Of a DNA stretch of 64,000 nt, positions 10,075 through 20,802 are shown in pieces. The stretch spans positions 744,001 to 808,000 of the forward strand of contig JAPFFF010000011.1 in the NCBI GenBank assembly GCA_039105265.1, in the 5' to 3' direction. The notes beneath the pieces are model-generated. The model searched no databases. It had not been told where the DNA came from and was given only the letters and a program-made list of their open reading frames with translations. The DNA is from Tritrichomonas musculus. Lineage: Eukaryota > Parabasalia > Tritrichomonadida > Tritrichomonadidae. The position numbers were made by a program, and so were the translations under genes. Each line of letters begins with the position of its first letter. Position 1 is the first letter of the stretch.

Positions 10075-12593
10075 ATTGATGTTATTTCCTAAGAAAGAAA
10101 AAATAATCATTAAATTTTTTTTGAAAGATTTTGAATAAATTATTTATTTCTATTCAATTACTCTCAATTAAAATATTTATTTGAGATAATTTCTTTTTTT
10201 TTTAAGAATTTTATTTATTCTATTTATGGATAATTTATACAATATAAACTTATTATAATTATATTTATATAAATATGATATTTATTAATATTTATATATA
10301 AAATATTAAAAATAAATATTTCATTTATATAAAGATAAAAATAGTTCAATTTTACATTCTCAATCATCAATAAGAAATTTTAAATTAAATATCATCGTCC
10401 AAGAGTCAATTTTGAGAACAATTTCATATAAAATAAATCTTTCATATTCAATTATTAATTTTCATGAAATTCCATCATATAATGTATTAAAGTAGGATTT
10501 TTCTTATAAAACATTTGTATTTCTTTACCATTAAATCTGCATTTATATTAATTTAGCAAAATGAAGCCTATTAATAAATAATTTTATTATAATTTTAATA
10601 TTTATTAAAATATGCAAGTTTTATTAATTATTACATCAGTAATAAATAATATTTCCCACCTTTACTTTACTATTTTAGCCTTTTTCCTCAATCTAATATA
10701 TCATATATTTTAGCTTCAAATTTGAAATATATCATATAAAAAACCAATATTTAATCAATTTAACAGGCTGGGTAAGCTCTTTTAAATTTTTTTTATATTT
10801 GAAAAAAATATTTATAAAATATATACGAAATAATTTAGCATTACATTTTAGTATGTCATTATATAAAAATATAATAGTAAAAAAAGTGATTTATGTCATT
10901 TTTGTTAAGATAAAATAAAAATGAAAGAGATTATTTTATATAGTTTTAATTCAATTTTTTAAAAAAATAAAATGCTATTATCTTATTATATTTTTATAAA
11001 CTATACATAATATCACATGATATAAATTGTATACAATGTAAAAAAAATAGATAAAATCATAAACTATGAAAAATAATTATACAACTTGCACAGATTCTTT
11101 GTAACATTTTTGATATCTAAATGTTACTAGAAATTGAATTAAAAATCTATCATTACAATTCATTTTATTAACTTTTTCATAACTTTTATTTTTATTATGT
11201 GAATATCTTTGTTTCCCTACGATATTTCTTTTTGTTTTCTTATTAAGAATTATTCAATATATAATATTATATTTATATTTATATAAAATAAGCCGAAAAA
11301 AATCTTTGTCATAACCGTCTCTCCGTTCTCCTTTTTTAAAAAAGTTAATATTCATATGTTCAAAACTACGATTTCAAGTCTAAAATTTTGAAATATCATT
11401 CAATTTTCTTAACATTCGTTTATTAATAAAAATTTTTATTCAAAAAGCAAGAGACTGCAAAGCTGCTAAATATGATGTTAGGCAAGATTAAAATCAGGAC
11501 AGTGAATAGGAATATGCCAATTTTTTCGCAAAACTGCTATGATTATATTAACGATGTATAAGTAGATAAATATTATGAAGGAGCAAGAGTAATATTTCTA
11601 AAATTGCTGAAAAAGTATTCATAAATAGCTGGAAAACCGTTGACTATTAGTTAATTGATTCGAAAATCATAATCAACGAATAGTGTAAAATCTGGCATGT
11701 AATGGAAGTCAAGTTGTTATATGCATCTATACAAATATGAACCACTGGTTTTTGTCCGTATTTTATTTTAAGTATTGTTTCAAATTTGTTGGAATAAAGC
11801 CATGTAATATGAAATTGACCAATAATGATTAATTTTGTATCGATCATGATTCAAAAATATTGAAAAAATCTATTTAAAATATTTGAAAGTTTTGTTATAA
11901 TCAATTCAATTTTTAAAATCATAATTTCTTATTTATAAAATTAAAAAATTATTATATATTATATTTATATATTTTAAAAAAATTTTTATATAATATAATT
12001 CGATAATTTTACTAATAAATCACTTTTTAATGAGATAAACTCATTCATACTGTATTAATCTTTACTTTTTTTACATCACATTTTTATTAACGTAACATTT
12101 TAACGTAACTTTTTATAAAATCAAAAGTTTTGATGCAAATCAGTTATTTATGTTTAAAACAATATTTTTATTCAGAATCTAAAGATATATATTATTTTTC
12201 ATTAACTCTTGCTGATTTTGATCAAAAAACTATGTTATCATAGATGATTCTATCTGAGAGATATAATTAGAAGCAAAAAATCATAGAAAAAAAGGTTTTG
12301 TACATCGGTACTATTATAAAATAATTCAAATACATCGAATAAATAAATCAAAACGATTTGGCTAATCATAATAAGTCCAAATAAAATCAGAATTTTATAA
12401 TAAAATTAAAGTGTCATTTTACACCATCAAAAGAATGATCAAAGAAATAACAAAGTTTTAATATTTTATAAGCAATAATAAATGAATAAAAATTATTTCT
12501 ACTTTATATTCATGCTTTTTTTATTTTAATTGATTAAATTTTTGAAGATAAAAATATTTTTCAAATAAAAAAATTAACGGAAAATTACATATG
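10075..12593. other. AT-rich host intergenic DNA, no gene seen
   Basis: Extremely AT-rich sequence dominated by A/T runs and TATTTAT-type strings. A less AT-biased patch (11430-11850) includes a 66-residue minus-strand frame (11647-11847) that could be a decayed transposase fragment, but nothing in it is recognisable. I see no RNA gene. Confidence 0.6.
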
Positions 12594-12599
12594 TATTTA

Positions 12600-13168
12600 C
12601 CAGGTATGCCTTTCGGGAGTCCCGGGTAAACTCGGATAATTAAACGGTCTTCCTCGAAATTATTCCTCGAACTTTTTTCGAGAAAAAGATTTTACTCTAA
12701 CGTTTATTTTTTTTTAGTTCACATTTTTTTACTCGGGTAAATTTTCACTTTTTTACCCGAAAAACTCGAGTTTTAAATTAACAGAAAAATAATAAAAAAA
12801 TAAGCTTTATACATTTTCAAAATGAATCATTTCGCTGGAAATAGTGGTTTATTATATGATTTTTTTAAATAAATGTTAGATATAGCTTTATAATCAATGA
12901 CAAAAAATCTTTAATACTAAAATAAAGTATTCAAAAGTGTAAGAAAAATAATAAAAAAAATGAGAATTTTTTTTCGAACTTGAAACCTCGGGTATCCTCG
13001 AGATTTCCTCGGAAATTGAATACTTCGGGCAAATCGGGATCGAGGATGGCCGAGTAAAACGGTTATTTTACTCGGGTTTACTCGGGTAAACCGAGTACGG
13101 GAGTCTCCTCGATCCCGAAATTATTTTCGGGGAGACTACTCTTACCCGTCCTCGAAAAGCATACCTGG
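12600..13168. mobile_element. 569-bp MITE-like element with 6-bp target duplication
   Basis: The termini are inverted: CCAGGTATGCCTTTCG on the left, and CCAGGTATGCTTTTCG when the right end is read outward. The direct repeat TATTTA flanks both sides exactly (12594-12599 and 13169-13174). The interior carries many CTCGGG/ACCCGAG motifs near both ends and no coding capacity, so it is a non-autonomous DNA transposon. The superfamily is not clear from termini plus a 6-bp TSD. Confidence 0.7.
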
Positions 13169-13417
13169 TATTTACATATGTAATTTCTATCGTCCTGTGT
13201 AATTACATTGTATATACAAAAAGTAAAGATAATCATTGATTATCTTTAAATATAAATAAATATTTAATAATCGTATCGGTGTAATTAAAGATAATCTTAT
13301 ATAATTAAACATATCATAATATGATTAAATAAAAAACCTATTAAGTCTCAAAAAGTCCCAGCATATTGAGTCGGGACCCATTTTTATTTATTTATTTATT
13401 TATCTATACACTTAGGG

Positions 13418-13763
13418 GGCAGAGGAATCAGGGTCTATAAAAATCGGCACGAAAAAAGTTCGTTCGTAAAGGTGAAATACATGATCGGTATTGATCGGTA
13501 TGAACACAAAAAGTTTATCTCAGAAAAATGAGTACTACAAACTTTTTGAATTAAACAAGCGGTTAATAAATGAATTGACCTATCCATTGGTTAAAAAAAC
13601 CGTTGACGTTATTTTTTTATTTGAAATTTAGCGCCATTTTGCTTATTAGAAAGACTGGATTGCATGCTTCAACTGCAGAGAAGTTTGCTTTCTTGGTCTT
13701 TGAAGCTTAGACTGCTTGCTCTTACTGCAGGGGAGTTAGCTTTCTAAGCTTCCTTCTAATAAC
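13418..13763. repeat. Left long TIR of the foldback element
   Basis: This 346-bp segment is the reverse complement of 14771-15116 with only a few differences. It is more GC-rich than the interior and includes CTGCAG and AAGCTT palindromes. Confidence 0.85.
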
Positions 13764-14770
13764 AAATTTAATTAATCTTTAGATTCCATCATAACTCTTA
13801 TTTCTTATTGTTATTACAATATTCTCTCAATTAGTGACTCAATTTCTTTTTTATGTATCTCATTTACCTGTTAATCAAACTAATTTACTCAATATGAAAA
13901 ATTTATTTTTTTATTCAGATAACAAGTTTATTTATTTATAAAAGATCTTTTATTCAATTAATGCAATATACTGATTATATTTAATAAACATTTTCTAACC
14001 TAATATTTTATCTTATCTATGACTATTTTTGCTCTCATTTTTTTTTATCATTAATCTCATCTTTCTAACTAAATTTATTCATTTTATTGTAACATATTTT
14101 AATTTGATAGGTGTAAACAAACTTTTGCAAGTAGCATTTTAAAAATTTTGAGAAAAGTTTAGATTAAAAAAGAAAGTAAAATGTACCAAACAATTAAAAT
14201 AGTTTATTGATTAAGAAAATGAGATAAACCTGTAAAAATAAAAGCCATTAGTAATCAAATAAATTCTTTTATATAAAAATCGCATATGAGAAGTAATAAA
14301 CTAAAAAGCAAGTTGTGTTAATAAAGTAAAAAGTCTGATTAATTAAGAAAATGAGGTATATTGAAAAATAGTAGGTTATTGAAAATCAAATTAAATATTT
14401 TATAAAAAAATAGTAAATAAGTTGCATTGAACAAGAAAGCAAAATGTATATGACAATTAAAATGCTTTAAATATTTAAGAAGAAGAGATACATTTATAAA
14501 AATAAGAAGTTATTAATAATCGAATTAATTTTTTTTATATAAAAGTCGTATATGAGAAGTAATAAACTAAAAAGTACATTGTATTAATCAAGTAAAAAGC
14601 GCTTATTCATTAAGAAAATGAGGTATATTGATAAAAAAAGTTGGTTATTGTTAATTAAAGTTTAAATGAGTACCATTGAACAAGAAAGCAAGTTATTTTA
14701 GTCGAATAAATGCAAAAATACTAATTATAAACGCTGAGTTATGGTATCAAGACGTGTGAAAATTTGATAT

Positions 14771-15116
14771 GTTATTAGAGGAAAGCTTAGAAAGCTAACT
14801 CCCCTGCAGTAAGAGCAAGCAGTCTAAGCTTCAAAGACCAAGAAAGCAAACTTCTCTGCAGTTGAAGCATGCAATCCAGTCTTTCTAATAAGCAAAATGG
14901 CGCTAAATTTCAAATAAAAAAATAACGTCAACGGTTTTTTTAACCAATGGATAGGTCAATTCATTTATTAACCGCTTGTTTAATTCAAAAAGTTTGTAGT
15001 ACTCATTTTTCTGAGATAAACTTTTTGTGTTCATACCGATCAATACCGATCATGTATTTCACCTTTACGAACGAACTTTTTTCGTGCCGATTTTTATAGA
15101 CCCTGATTCTTCAGCC
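14771..15116. repeat. Right long TIR of the foldback element
   Basis: Inverted partner of 13418-13763. The very high identity suggests either recent insertion or maintenance by gene conversion/snap-back. Confidence 0.85.
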
Positions 15117-15833
15117 CACTTAGGGTACCTTTCAGAAAACATAAATTTTTCATATTTTTTATATCACATTTCCCCGCAAAGGTGATTAATGGAAGAAATA
15201 TCTGGGTATTTATAACCATCTGAGTATAGTCAATCTGAGACTAATCAATCTGAGAATAACTATTTGAGAATAACCAATTTGAGAATAACCAATCTGAGTA
15301 TAATCAATTTGAGACTAATTAATCTAATAGTCATCTTGTGAATGGCTATCTGAGTATAATGAACATTGGCGCCAAGTTTAAAAAGATGAAAAATTTATGA
15401 AATAATTTTTGGAAAAAAGTTTAAGGTAAAGTCCAAACTTTATTAATATTGTATTTTAGTGAAAAAATAGTGATTGCGCAAAATTCTCATTTATATTTAT
15501 TTATATTGTATTTTTGGATAATAATCTTTAAAATTACCCTGCTTTCATCTTCCTGAAATAAGATCTGATTAATCATAATATAACAAAAATTTCGTAAATT
15601 TCAGGTTTATAAAGGTTCAAAGTTGGGCTATAATGCTACTGGACAATTTTTGCTTTATTTGAACAGTTAAATTTTTGAAAAGATAATTATTGCATTTGAT
15701 ATGATAATTGAAGTTGGGGAAAAATGTTTTTGCATTAAATTGTGGGAAAATGGTAATTACCCTATATCACTGTAAACCATAGAATATTTGAAATAAAAGT
15801 GATCTGAGGTTTCTACAAAAGTATACATTTTTT
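15117..15833. other. Host intergenic DNA with 15-bp degenerate tandem repeats
   Basis: Positions 15214-15361 contain about eight degenerate copies of a 14-15 bp unit (AATCTGAGAATAACC and variants). The remainder is AT-rich 3' flank of the sulfatase-like gene, which ends at 15834. No gene seen. Confidence 0.55.
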
Positions 15834-17333
15834 TTATATAAAAAAGCTTGAAATCGAACTTTTATATATATATTGAAGTTCATCCGAATTTGGTGGTTTC
15901 CAATTATAATCAGGACTAAGTGGATCAGATCCAAAAATGAATTCAGGACTTGTATCACTAATATTTAATAAATGGAAAACTAAGTGTACAAAATCATAAT
16001 AATTAATTAACTTCGAAATATTTCCCCATTTGTGTTGTGGTAAAATAATAGCTTCGCTTCTATAAGTAGGTGTATAACCTCTATTATGATCACCATAAAT
16101 AATAATTTCTGTTTGGTTGAAATATTCTTGCTCCTTTAAGGCATTATACAATTTTTTAACCCAAATATCAACGCATTCAAATTCATCCAAAGCATCATCA
16201 TTATATTTTCTGAATTTTTTTGGACATTGATGCACATATTTACCCCAGTGGGTATTCACAGTATAAAATACAAAAAGAAAAGGTTGCGAATATTTGAGTT
16301 TTGGTAAAAAATTAGAAATTAACCAATCTGCTGCTTCATGATCAGTATATTTATGATGAACTGTTCCATCTAACATATGAAAAGAACGTCTTCTGAAAAA
16401 GTCCAAAATGTTATCTGACAAAAGTCTATAACTTCCTAGCATATAATTTGAATAGTTTATTTTTTCTAAGAATTTTGGAAAACACTTAAATTTTGGATTT
16501 CTATGAAATTTGGCTCGTCTTCTAATGTATGGAAAATTACAAAAAGCGCAAAGTGTTGATGCAATTGATTCTCTTACAAATTGTGGCATCAAAATATTGT
16601 CAAAAATAGTTGTTGAAGTTGCAAGTTTTGATAAAAATGGCATTAAATTAGGTAATTTTTGATTATATGGCCCTAAATCATTAAGTTCAAATGATTCCAA
16701 AATTAAAATAAAGAGATTTTTCTTAATTGAAGGAGCTCCTCTAATTGATGGATTTAAATTGTAATACTTATTTAATTTGTTGATAAAACCAACATCTTTA
16801 ACTTGAAAAGGGTTAGGGACAAATGGAAATAGCGTAAAATAAATATGAATTACTTTTTTATAAAGAAAAAAAGAAAAAAAAAGTATGATCAGAAACATAT
16901 ATCTATCCACTATGTATTTATAGGTACAATTATAGACGGTAAAAATGATTAGTAGAATAAATGCAATAACTATTAATCTGAAGGTTTCTGGCAAATCTTT
17001 AACCGCTGATGGAATATCGATGGCGTTATATAAAAATTGATCATTAAAAGTAAAACCTGTTGTATAGAAAGAAATATCTTCTATTATTTCTAAAAAATAT
17101 AGTAGAAAAAGGAGAAAAAATTTAATTATTTTATAACATTTTGTATTGAGAATTATAAAATAAGCAAGGATTGGAAAAAATAGTACAGTTATTTTGCTTT
17201 CTGATTTAAAGCACAACTTATAAAGCGAGAGACATATAAAAAGCGATAGTGAAATTAATATACGTATGTTTATATTCATTGAATTATTATGGCCATAATA
17301 ATAATCTATTAACTTTTTGAGAGCTACCTTCAT
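15834..17333 (-). CDS. LTA-synthase/sulfatase-like membrane protein (499 aa)
   Basis: The N-terminal ~170 residues contain about five hydrophobic transmembrane segments. A soluble alkaline-phosphatase-fold domain of the sulfatase/phosphoglycerol-transferase type follows. It shows LFILILESFELNDLG and NLMPFLSKLATSTTIFDNILMP, the RESIAST stretch around the expected nucleophile, and IIIYGDHNRGYTP as the metal-binding Asp-His. Members of this family cleave sulfate esters or transfer phosphoglycerol on lipids and glycans at membranes. Coding composition is very AT-rich like its surroundings and unlike the Mavericks, so it is read as a host gene. It is divergent from the glycosyltransferase at 17383 across 49 bp. 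The exact substrate cannot be told. Confidence 0.75.
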   Translation of the reverse strand: MKVALKKLIDYYYGHNNSMNINIRILISLSLFICLSLYKLCFKSESKITVLFFPILAYFIILNTKCYKIIKFFLLFLLYFLEIIEDISFYTTGFTFNDQFLYNAIDIPSAVKDLPETFRLIVIAFILLIIFTVYNCTYKYIVDRYMFLIILFFSFFLYKKVIHIYFTLFPFVPNPFQVKDVGFINKLNKYYNLNPSIRGAPSIKKNLFILILESFELNDLGPYNQKLPNLMPFLSKLATSTTIFDNILMPQFVRESIASTLCAFCNFPYIRRRAKFHRNPKFKCFPKFLEKINYSNYMLGSYRLLSDNILDFFRRRSFHMLDGTVHHKYTDHEAADWLISNFLPKLKYSQPFLFVFYTVNTHWGKYVHQCPKKFRKYNDDALDEFECVDIWVKKLYNALKEQEYFNQTEIIIYGDHNRGYTPTYRSEAIILPQHKWGNISKLINYYDFVHLVFHLLNISDTSPEFIFGSDPLSPDYNWKPPNSDELQYIYKSSISSFFI

Positions 17334-17382
17334 AAATCATTTTTTTATTCACATAGAGCTGACGAGATTTTAATTTCAGTTT

Positions 17383-18432
17383 ATGTGTACATTATCCCTA
17401 ATTCATGAAAACAGGAACTATCATATAAATAATTCAATAATCTTTTTAAAATTATTTTGGTTTATTTATTTTCATTTTTACAAATTAAATTTCGAATATG
17501 ATGATTTCATATTATCTATTTACTCGAAATCGTTAACTTCAGCAAATTTTTGCTACAAACTTAGTTTTTATTTTAAAATCAAAAGTAACCAATGCAGGCA
17601 GAATTGTTTTCAAATTCAGAAATATGGTGGCTTTGGAAATCAAATCGTTTCATTTTTAAGATCTGTCCAGCTTGCTAAGAAAATCGGAGTTTCTTTAATT
17701 TTTTTTCAACCTGGATTTATAATGCAACAGCAAACTTTTTTATATAATGGCATTTATTTTAATACAACAACATCAAAAAGCTTTAAATATTTTACTGGAA
17801 AATGTTTTCGTCATAACTTTTTTTTTCCTATTCCATATTTACCAAGAATTTCATTTGACATTGATCATTCTTTTCGTTTATTTTTTAGAAAGTTATTATT
17901 AAATATATCGATTCCTAACGATGCTCTTGTTATTCATTTAAGATCTGGAGATATTTTTGAAAGGAGCAAATATCCGAGTTATGGGCAGCCACCTTGTCAG
18001 TATTATAGAGATGTATTAAAGATGAAGAATTGGTCAAGAGTTATAATTGTGTCAAGTTCCACCAACAACCCATGTGTTAATATTTTATGTAAAGAAGTTG
18101 AACAAAAATATGTGCCTAACAGTTTTATTAAGGATATTTCCATTTTATTAAATGCTCCAAATATAGTTTTTTCAAGAGGTTCTTTTGGATTTGCAATAAT
18201 AGCTTTATCTTGCAAATTAAAAAACATTTTCATGTTCAATATCTCAAGTTCAAGAATTCCTAATCATATGAATTGCGTTCCAACTGATGAATATTTTGAT
18301 TCTGTAATAAAGAACTGGAAAAACACTCGATCACAAAAAAAAAAGATGATTAGTTCATATTGCAAAAAATGGGAATTTATACCATATGGTTCGAAAAATT
18401 TAAACATTTTTATGCATGAAGATATTTTTTGA
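17383..18432 (+). CDS. Fucosyltransferase-like glycosyltransferase (349 aa)
   Basis: It shows the KYGGFGNQIVSFLRSVQLA motif near residue 80 and VIHLRSGDIF near 185. These are the nucleotide-sugar binding signatures of GT11/O-fucosyltransferase-like enzymes (GGLGNQ and HxRRGD in relatives). It also has YGQPPCQYYRDVL and a C-terminal VFSRGSFGFAIIALS segment. A hydrophobic stretch in the first 45 residues could be a type II signal anchor, fitting a Golgi enzyme. The ATG follows TTTCAGTTT, an initiator-like context. It pairs divergently with the sulfatase-like gene, so both may act on surface glycoconjugates. The sugar transferred is not determinable. Confidence 0.65.
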   Translation: MCTLSLIHENRNYHINNSIIFLKLFWFIYFHFYKLNFEYDDFILSIYSKSLTSANFCYKLSFYFKIKSNQCRQNCFQIQKYGGFGNQIVSFLRSVQLAKKIGVSLIFFQPGFIMQQQTFLYNGIYFNTTTSKSFKYFTGKCFRHNFFFPIPYLPRISFDIDHSFRLFFRKLLLNISIPNDALVIHLRSGDIFERSKYPSYGQPPCQYYRDVLKMKNWSRVIIVSSSTNNPCVNILCKEVEQKYVPNSFIKDISILLNAPNIVFSRGSFGFAIIALSCKLKNIFMFNISSSRIPNHMNCVPTDEYFDSVIKNWKNTRSQKKKMISSYCKKWEFIPYGSKNLNIFMHEDIF

Positions 18433-18487
18433 TAATTGTTAGTAAACCTGTAACCGTTTTTCGTACGTTAAAAATGCTTAAAAATGC

Positions 18488-19211
18488 AGTAGTATGATGA
18501 AAAGGGTGATTTCGGACCGGGGGTCCTCACTCCCCCTTTTTGCATCCCGCGCCTAGTGAAAGTACAACTGTCAAACTTTCGGTACAATTCTTATATCATT
18601 TTCATATATGATCTACAACAGGCGTGATTTTTCAAAAATTACACTCAGACTTGTTTTCAAAATCGAAATTTACATCATTGAACTCAAAATCATGAACTTT
18701 TTTGATGATCTCAAATTTATCGAAATACATATGCGAGATAAATTTTTGAACTTTATATATGTTTTCAATACTGTTTTAATATTTGATCTTAGGTAGGTGA
18801 TTTTAGGACCTGTATTGCGCATAAATAAATTCTCATTTTTTACTTTTCATTTTTGAATTTCGTTTTTCTACAACCGTCTTTATTTTTTATTTATGAGAGA
18901 ATTCAATCTTTCTACAACCTTCTTTATGTCTACAACCATCTTAACATTTTCATTTTTATATCACAATTCACAATCCAAATCTGAAAATAAAAAATGATGG
19001 TCCTTCTATATTTCGAAACATGTAACTTTGCACTTATGAAATACCACTGAGCTAAGATTTCAATTATGATTTCAATTATGATTTTAATATTTGAAATTCA
19101 ATTCTGAAAAATCAAAAATGAAAAAAACATGATTTCTAAAAATTTCTGAATTTCATTTATTAAACATAATTTTTGTTTTTCATTTTTTTTTATCAAACAT
19201 AAACAACACAA
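18488..19211. other. Non-coding left region of Mav-C
   Basis: No convincing gene; one 62-residue frame at 18608 is rejected. Near the left end lies GGACCGGGGGTCC (18516-18528), a GC-rich inverted repeat. Around 18870-18945 the string TCTACAACC(G/T/A)TCTT occurs three times, reminiscent of the subterminal repeats of Mav-B and Mav-E. A T-run precedes the polymerase start. Confidence 0.45.
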
Positions 19212-19278
19212 ATGACAAAACTAGAGGACACACCTACGCCAAAATTATACGAACTTTTGAGCATGATAGAAAATGAGA
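19212..19278 (+). pseudogene. polB: PolB of Mav-C, first 22 codons (5' piece)
   Basis: ATG at 19212 after a TTTTTTTTATCAAACATAAACAACACAA-type leader (T-tract context). The frame MTKLEDTPTPKLYELLSMIENE runs to 19277 and continues at 42002 once Mav-B and one TGAGA copy are removed, the split codon AAG being restored. This is the 5' part of the polymerase gene whose remainder is at 42002-43002. Confidence 0.8.
19274..19278. repeat. Left target-site duplication TGAGA of Mav-B
   Basis: TGAGA immediately before the left TIR matches TGAGA at 41997-42001 after the right TIR. Polinton integrases usually generate 5-6 bp duplications. Confidence 0.85.
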
Positions 19279-19537
19279 AGTAGATACCCTAAGGGTGGCG
19301 TCTGATACTACGTATCATCTGCCCCCCTTAAGATGAAACTCCATACCTTTTGACATTTCTAGATCATAGCACTTTCAATATGAAACCTCATGTCGCCACC
19401 TCACGTCATCACCTCATGTTATCACCTCACATTAAACTCATGTCATCACCTCATGTTATCACCTCATGTCATCACCTCATGTCACACGCCACATATCACG
19501 TCACACAACGGTTCACATAACGTGCTTCAACTGTAAA
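19279..19537. repeat. Left TIR of Mav-B (259 bp)
   Basis: Reverse complement of 41738-41996 with one visible mismatch near the inner end (ACGTGCTTC against ACGTGGTTC). It includes an imperfect palindrome around TACGTA and then subterminal tandem copies of CTCATGTCATCAC/CTCATGTTATCAC (about 19388-19490). The capsid gene starts 18 bp inside. Confidence 0.95.
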
Positions 19538-19555
19538 GTGTTTAAGTAACATCAA

Positions 19556-20776
19556 ATGGCATACCGACGTGATGCTCCGCCAAGTGAAACAGTACCATTA
19601 CCTATTGAAACAGTATATAATTCATCTAATGATTCACTATCATGCATAATAAATGGGAATGAATGTTACTTTACTAATGGTTCTAATCATTTTAATCGTA
19701 TATATTTTAAGTATCCACCTGAATGGCTTACATCTGATGTAGGTGAGAAGATTATTGGTGTACGTAACATGAAAATCACTGTAAAAACATCCATGCAATT
19801 AAACTTCACACTATACATTCGCAAATATAGAAAGGATAAATTCGATAATATGGCCAGTATGATTTACCCTCATGATAATCCTAGTAATCTTGATGATGTA
19901 CAGATACAAGACGTGGTTGATCGTTTGGATAGAGATGATTGTAGAGTATTCAAGATTGATTATTGTCACGACATATTTGATAAACTAGATGATTTTATTG
20001 CAGATTTAATCGATACAATTAAAGATGAAAGCATATACGATAAACTTTACGATGCTATAATCACAGCAACTAATGATGATGATGAAGATGAGGCTGAATT
20101 TAAAGCTAGACAGATTGAATCAATTGAACAGTTGAATAAAGATAAGGATGATTACTATCTCATGTGTTTACGTAATGATATACCATTCTATCTCGACGTT
20201 GATAGTGACATAGATATAGTTAAAGACATAGGTGATACAACATTACTAGTTTTCGCTGGTAAAAATCCTGAATACTACATTGATTTTATGATGACAGCTA
20301 GAAATGATGATGTTACATATAAAAAGCTCTATGAATGGGGTGATCTTGAAGATGAACCATTATATATTAGCAAACTACAACAAGATGAACTTGATTTTAC
20401 TTACCACGATGATGGTACACCAAATGATAGGTTGGATTTCGATACATCATGTTATTTTGACCTTGATGATGATGACCGTGTTGATTTACATGATATAATT
20501 AAGTTTCATCGAGAATTATCATTCAAAAATGTAATGTTAACCCCTCAATGTGAAGTAGCTGCATCATTTGCCAGTCAATCTAATCACAACCTCATTGGTA
20601 GAACCAACGAAATGTACACACCAATTAAATACTATAAATTAAATGACAATGATGATAAATTCTGGATTGACTTTTATGATAGAAATGAGATTACTGTTCC
20701 AGTTTCATTTAATGATCATCTTGTATTTACAATCGATATGGTATTCTTACAGAATCGTAAGTTAATATATACTTAA
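19556..20776 (+). CDS. Putative minor capsid (penton-like) protein (406 aa)
   Basis: The family has paralogues at 45768 (Mav-D) and 47458 (Mav-E). Conserved N-terminal signature: PxPIETxY ... FNRIYFKYPPEWLTSDVGEKIIGVRNM. Conserved C-terminal block: PIKYYKLNDNDDKFWIDFYD ... FTIDMVFL. The middle is variable and acidic (NDDDEDEAEF). It heads the morphogenesis cassette upstream of integrase and ATPase. An all-beta virion protein acting with the major capsid protein is the best guess, since Polintons encode a single-jelly-roll penton, but I cannot confirm the fold. The ATG follows TCAA (TCAAATG context). Confidence 0.5.
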   Translation: MAYRRDAPPSETVPLPIETVYNSSNDSLSCIINGNECYFTNGSNHFNRIYFKYPPEWLTSDVGEKIIGVRNMKITVKTSMQLNFTLYIRKYRKDKFDNMASMIYPHDNPSNLDDVQIQDVVDRLDRDDCRVFKIDYCHDIFDKLDDFIADLIDTIKDESIYDKLYDAIITATNDDDEDEAEFKARQIESIEQLNKDKDDYYLMCLRNDIPFYLDVDSDIDIVKDIGDTTLLVFAGKNPEYYIDFMMTARNDDVTYKKLYEWGDLEDEPLYISKLQQDELDFTYHDDGTPNDRLDFDTSCYFDLDDDDRVDLHDIIKFHRELSFKNVMLTPQCEVAASFASQSNHNLIGRTNEMYTPIKYYKLNDNDDKFWIDFYDRNEITVPVSFNDHLVFTIDMVFLQNRKLIYT

Positions 20777-20802
20777 TAACATTTTTACTTTGCATTGATC
20801 AA

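Larger units (their letters stand above)
13418..15116. mobile_element. Non-autonomous Mutator-like foldback element, 9-bp TSD
   Basis: Two ~346-bp inverted repeats (13418-13763 and 14771-15116) are nearly identical; differences cluster at the outermost bases (GGCAGAGGAATC against GGCTGAAGAATC) and the inner edge. The 9-base sequence CACTTAGGG is directly repeated at 13409-13417 and 15117-15125, the target duplication size typical of Mutator-like elements. The 1-kb interior is AT-rich, non-coding and contains a degenerate ~266-bp direct repeat (for example CATATGAGAAGTAATAAAC at 14283 and its TATATGAG variant at 14549). No transposase is present. Confidence 0.8.

Noticed and set aside
11647-11847. 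Small minus-strand gene in host DNA
   Set aside because: 66 residues, no start context or recognised motif; at best a transposase relic.
13385-13406. Target duplication from the TTTA microsatellite beside the foldback
   Set aside because: Simple repeat only on the left; the true 9-bp duplication CACTTAGGG is found on both sides.
18608-18796. 62-residue frame in Mav-C left region
   Set aside because: Low-complexity Ile/Phe/Asn composition typical of chance frames in AT-rich DNA; no homologue in other elements.
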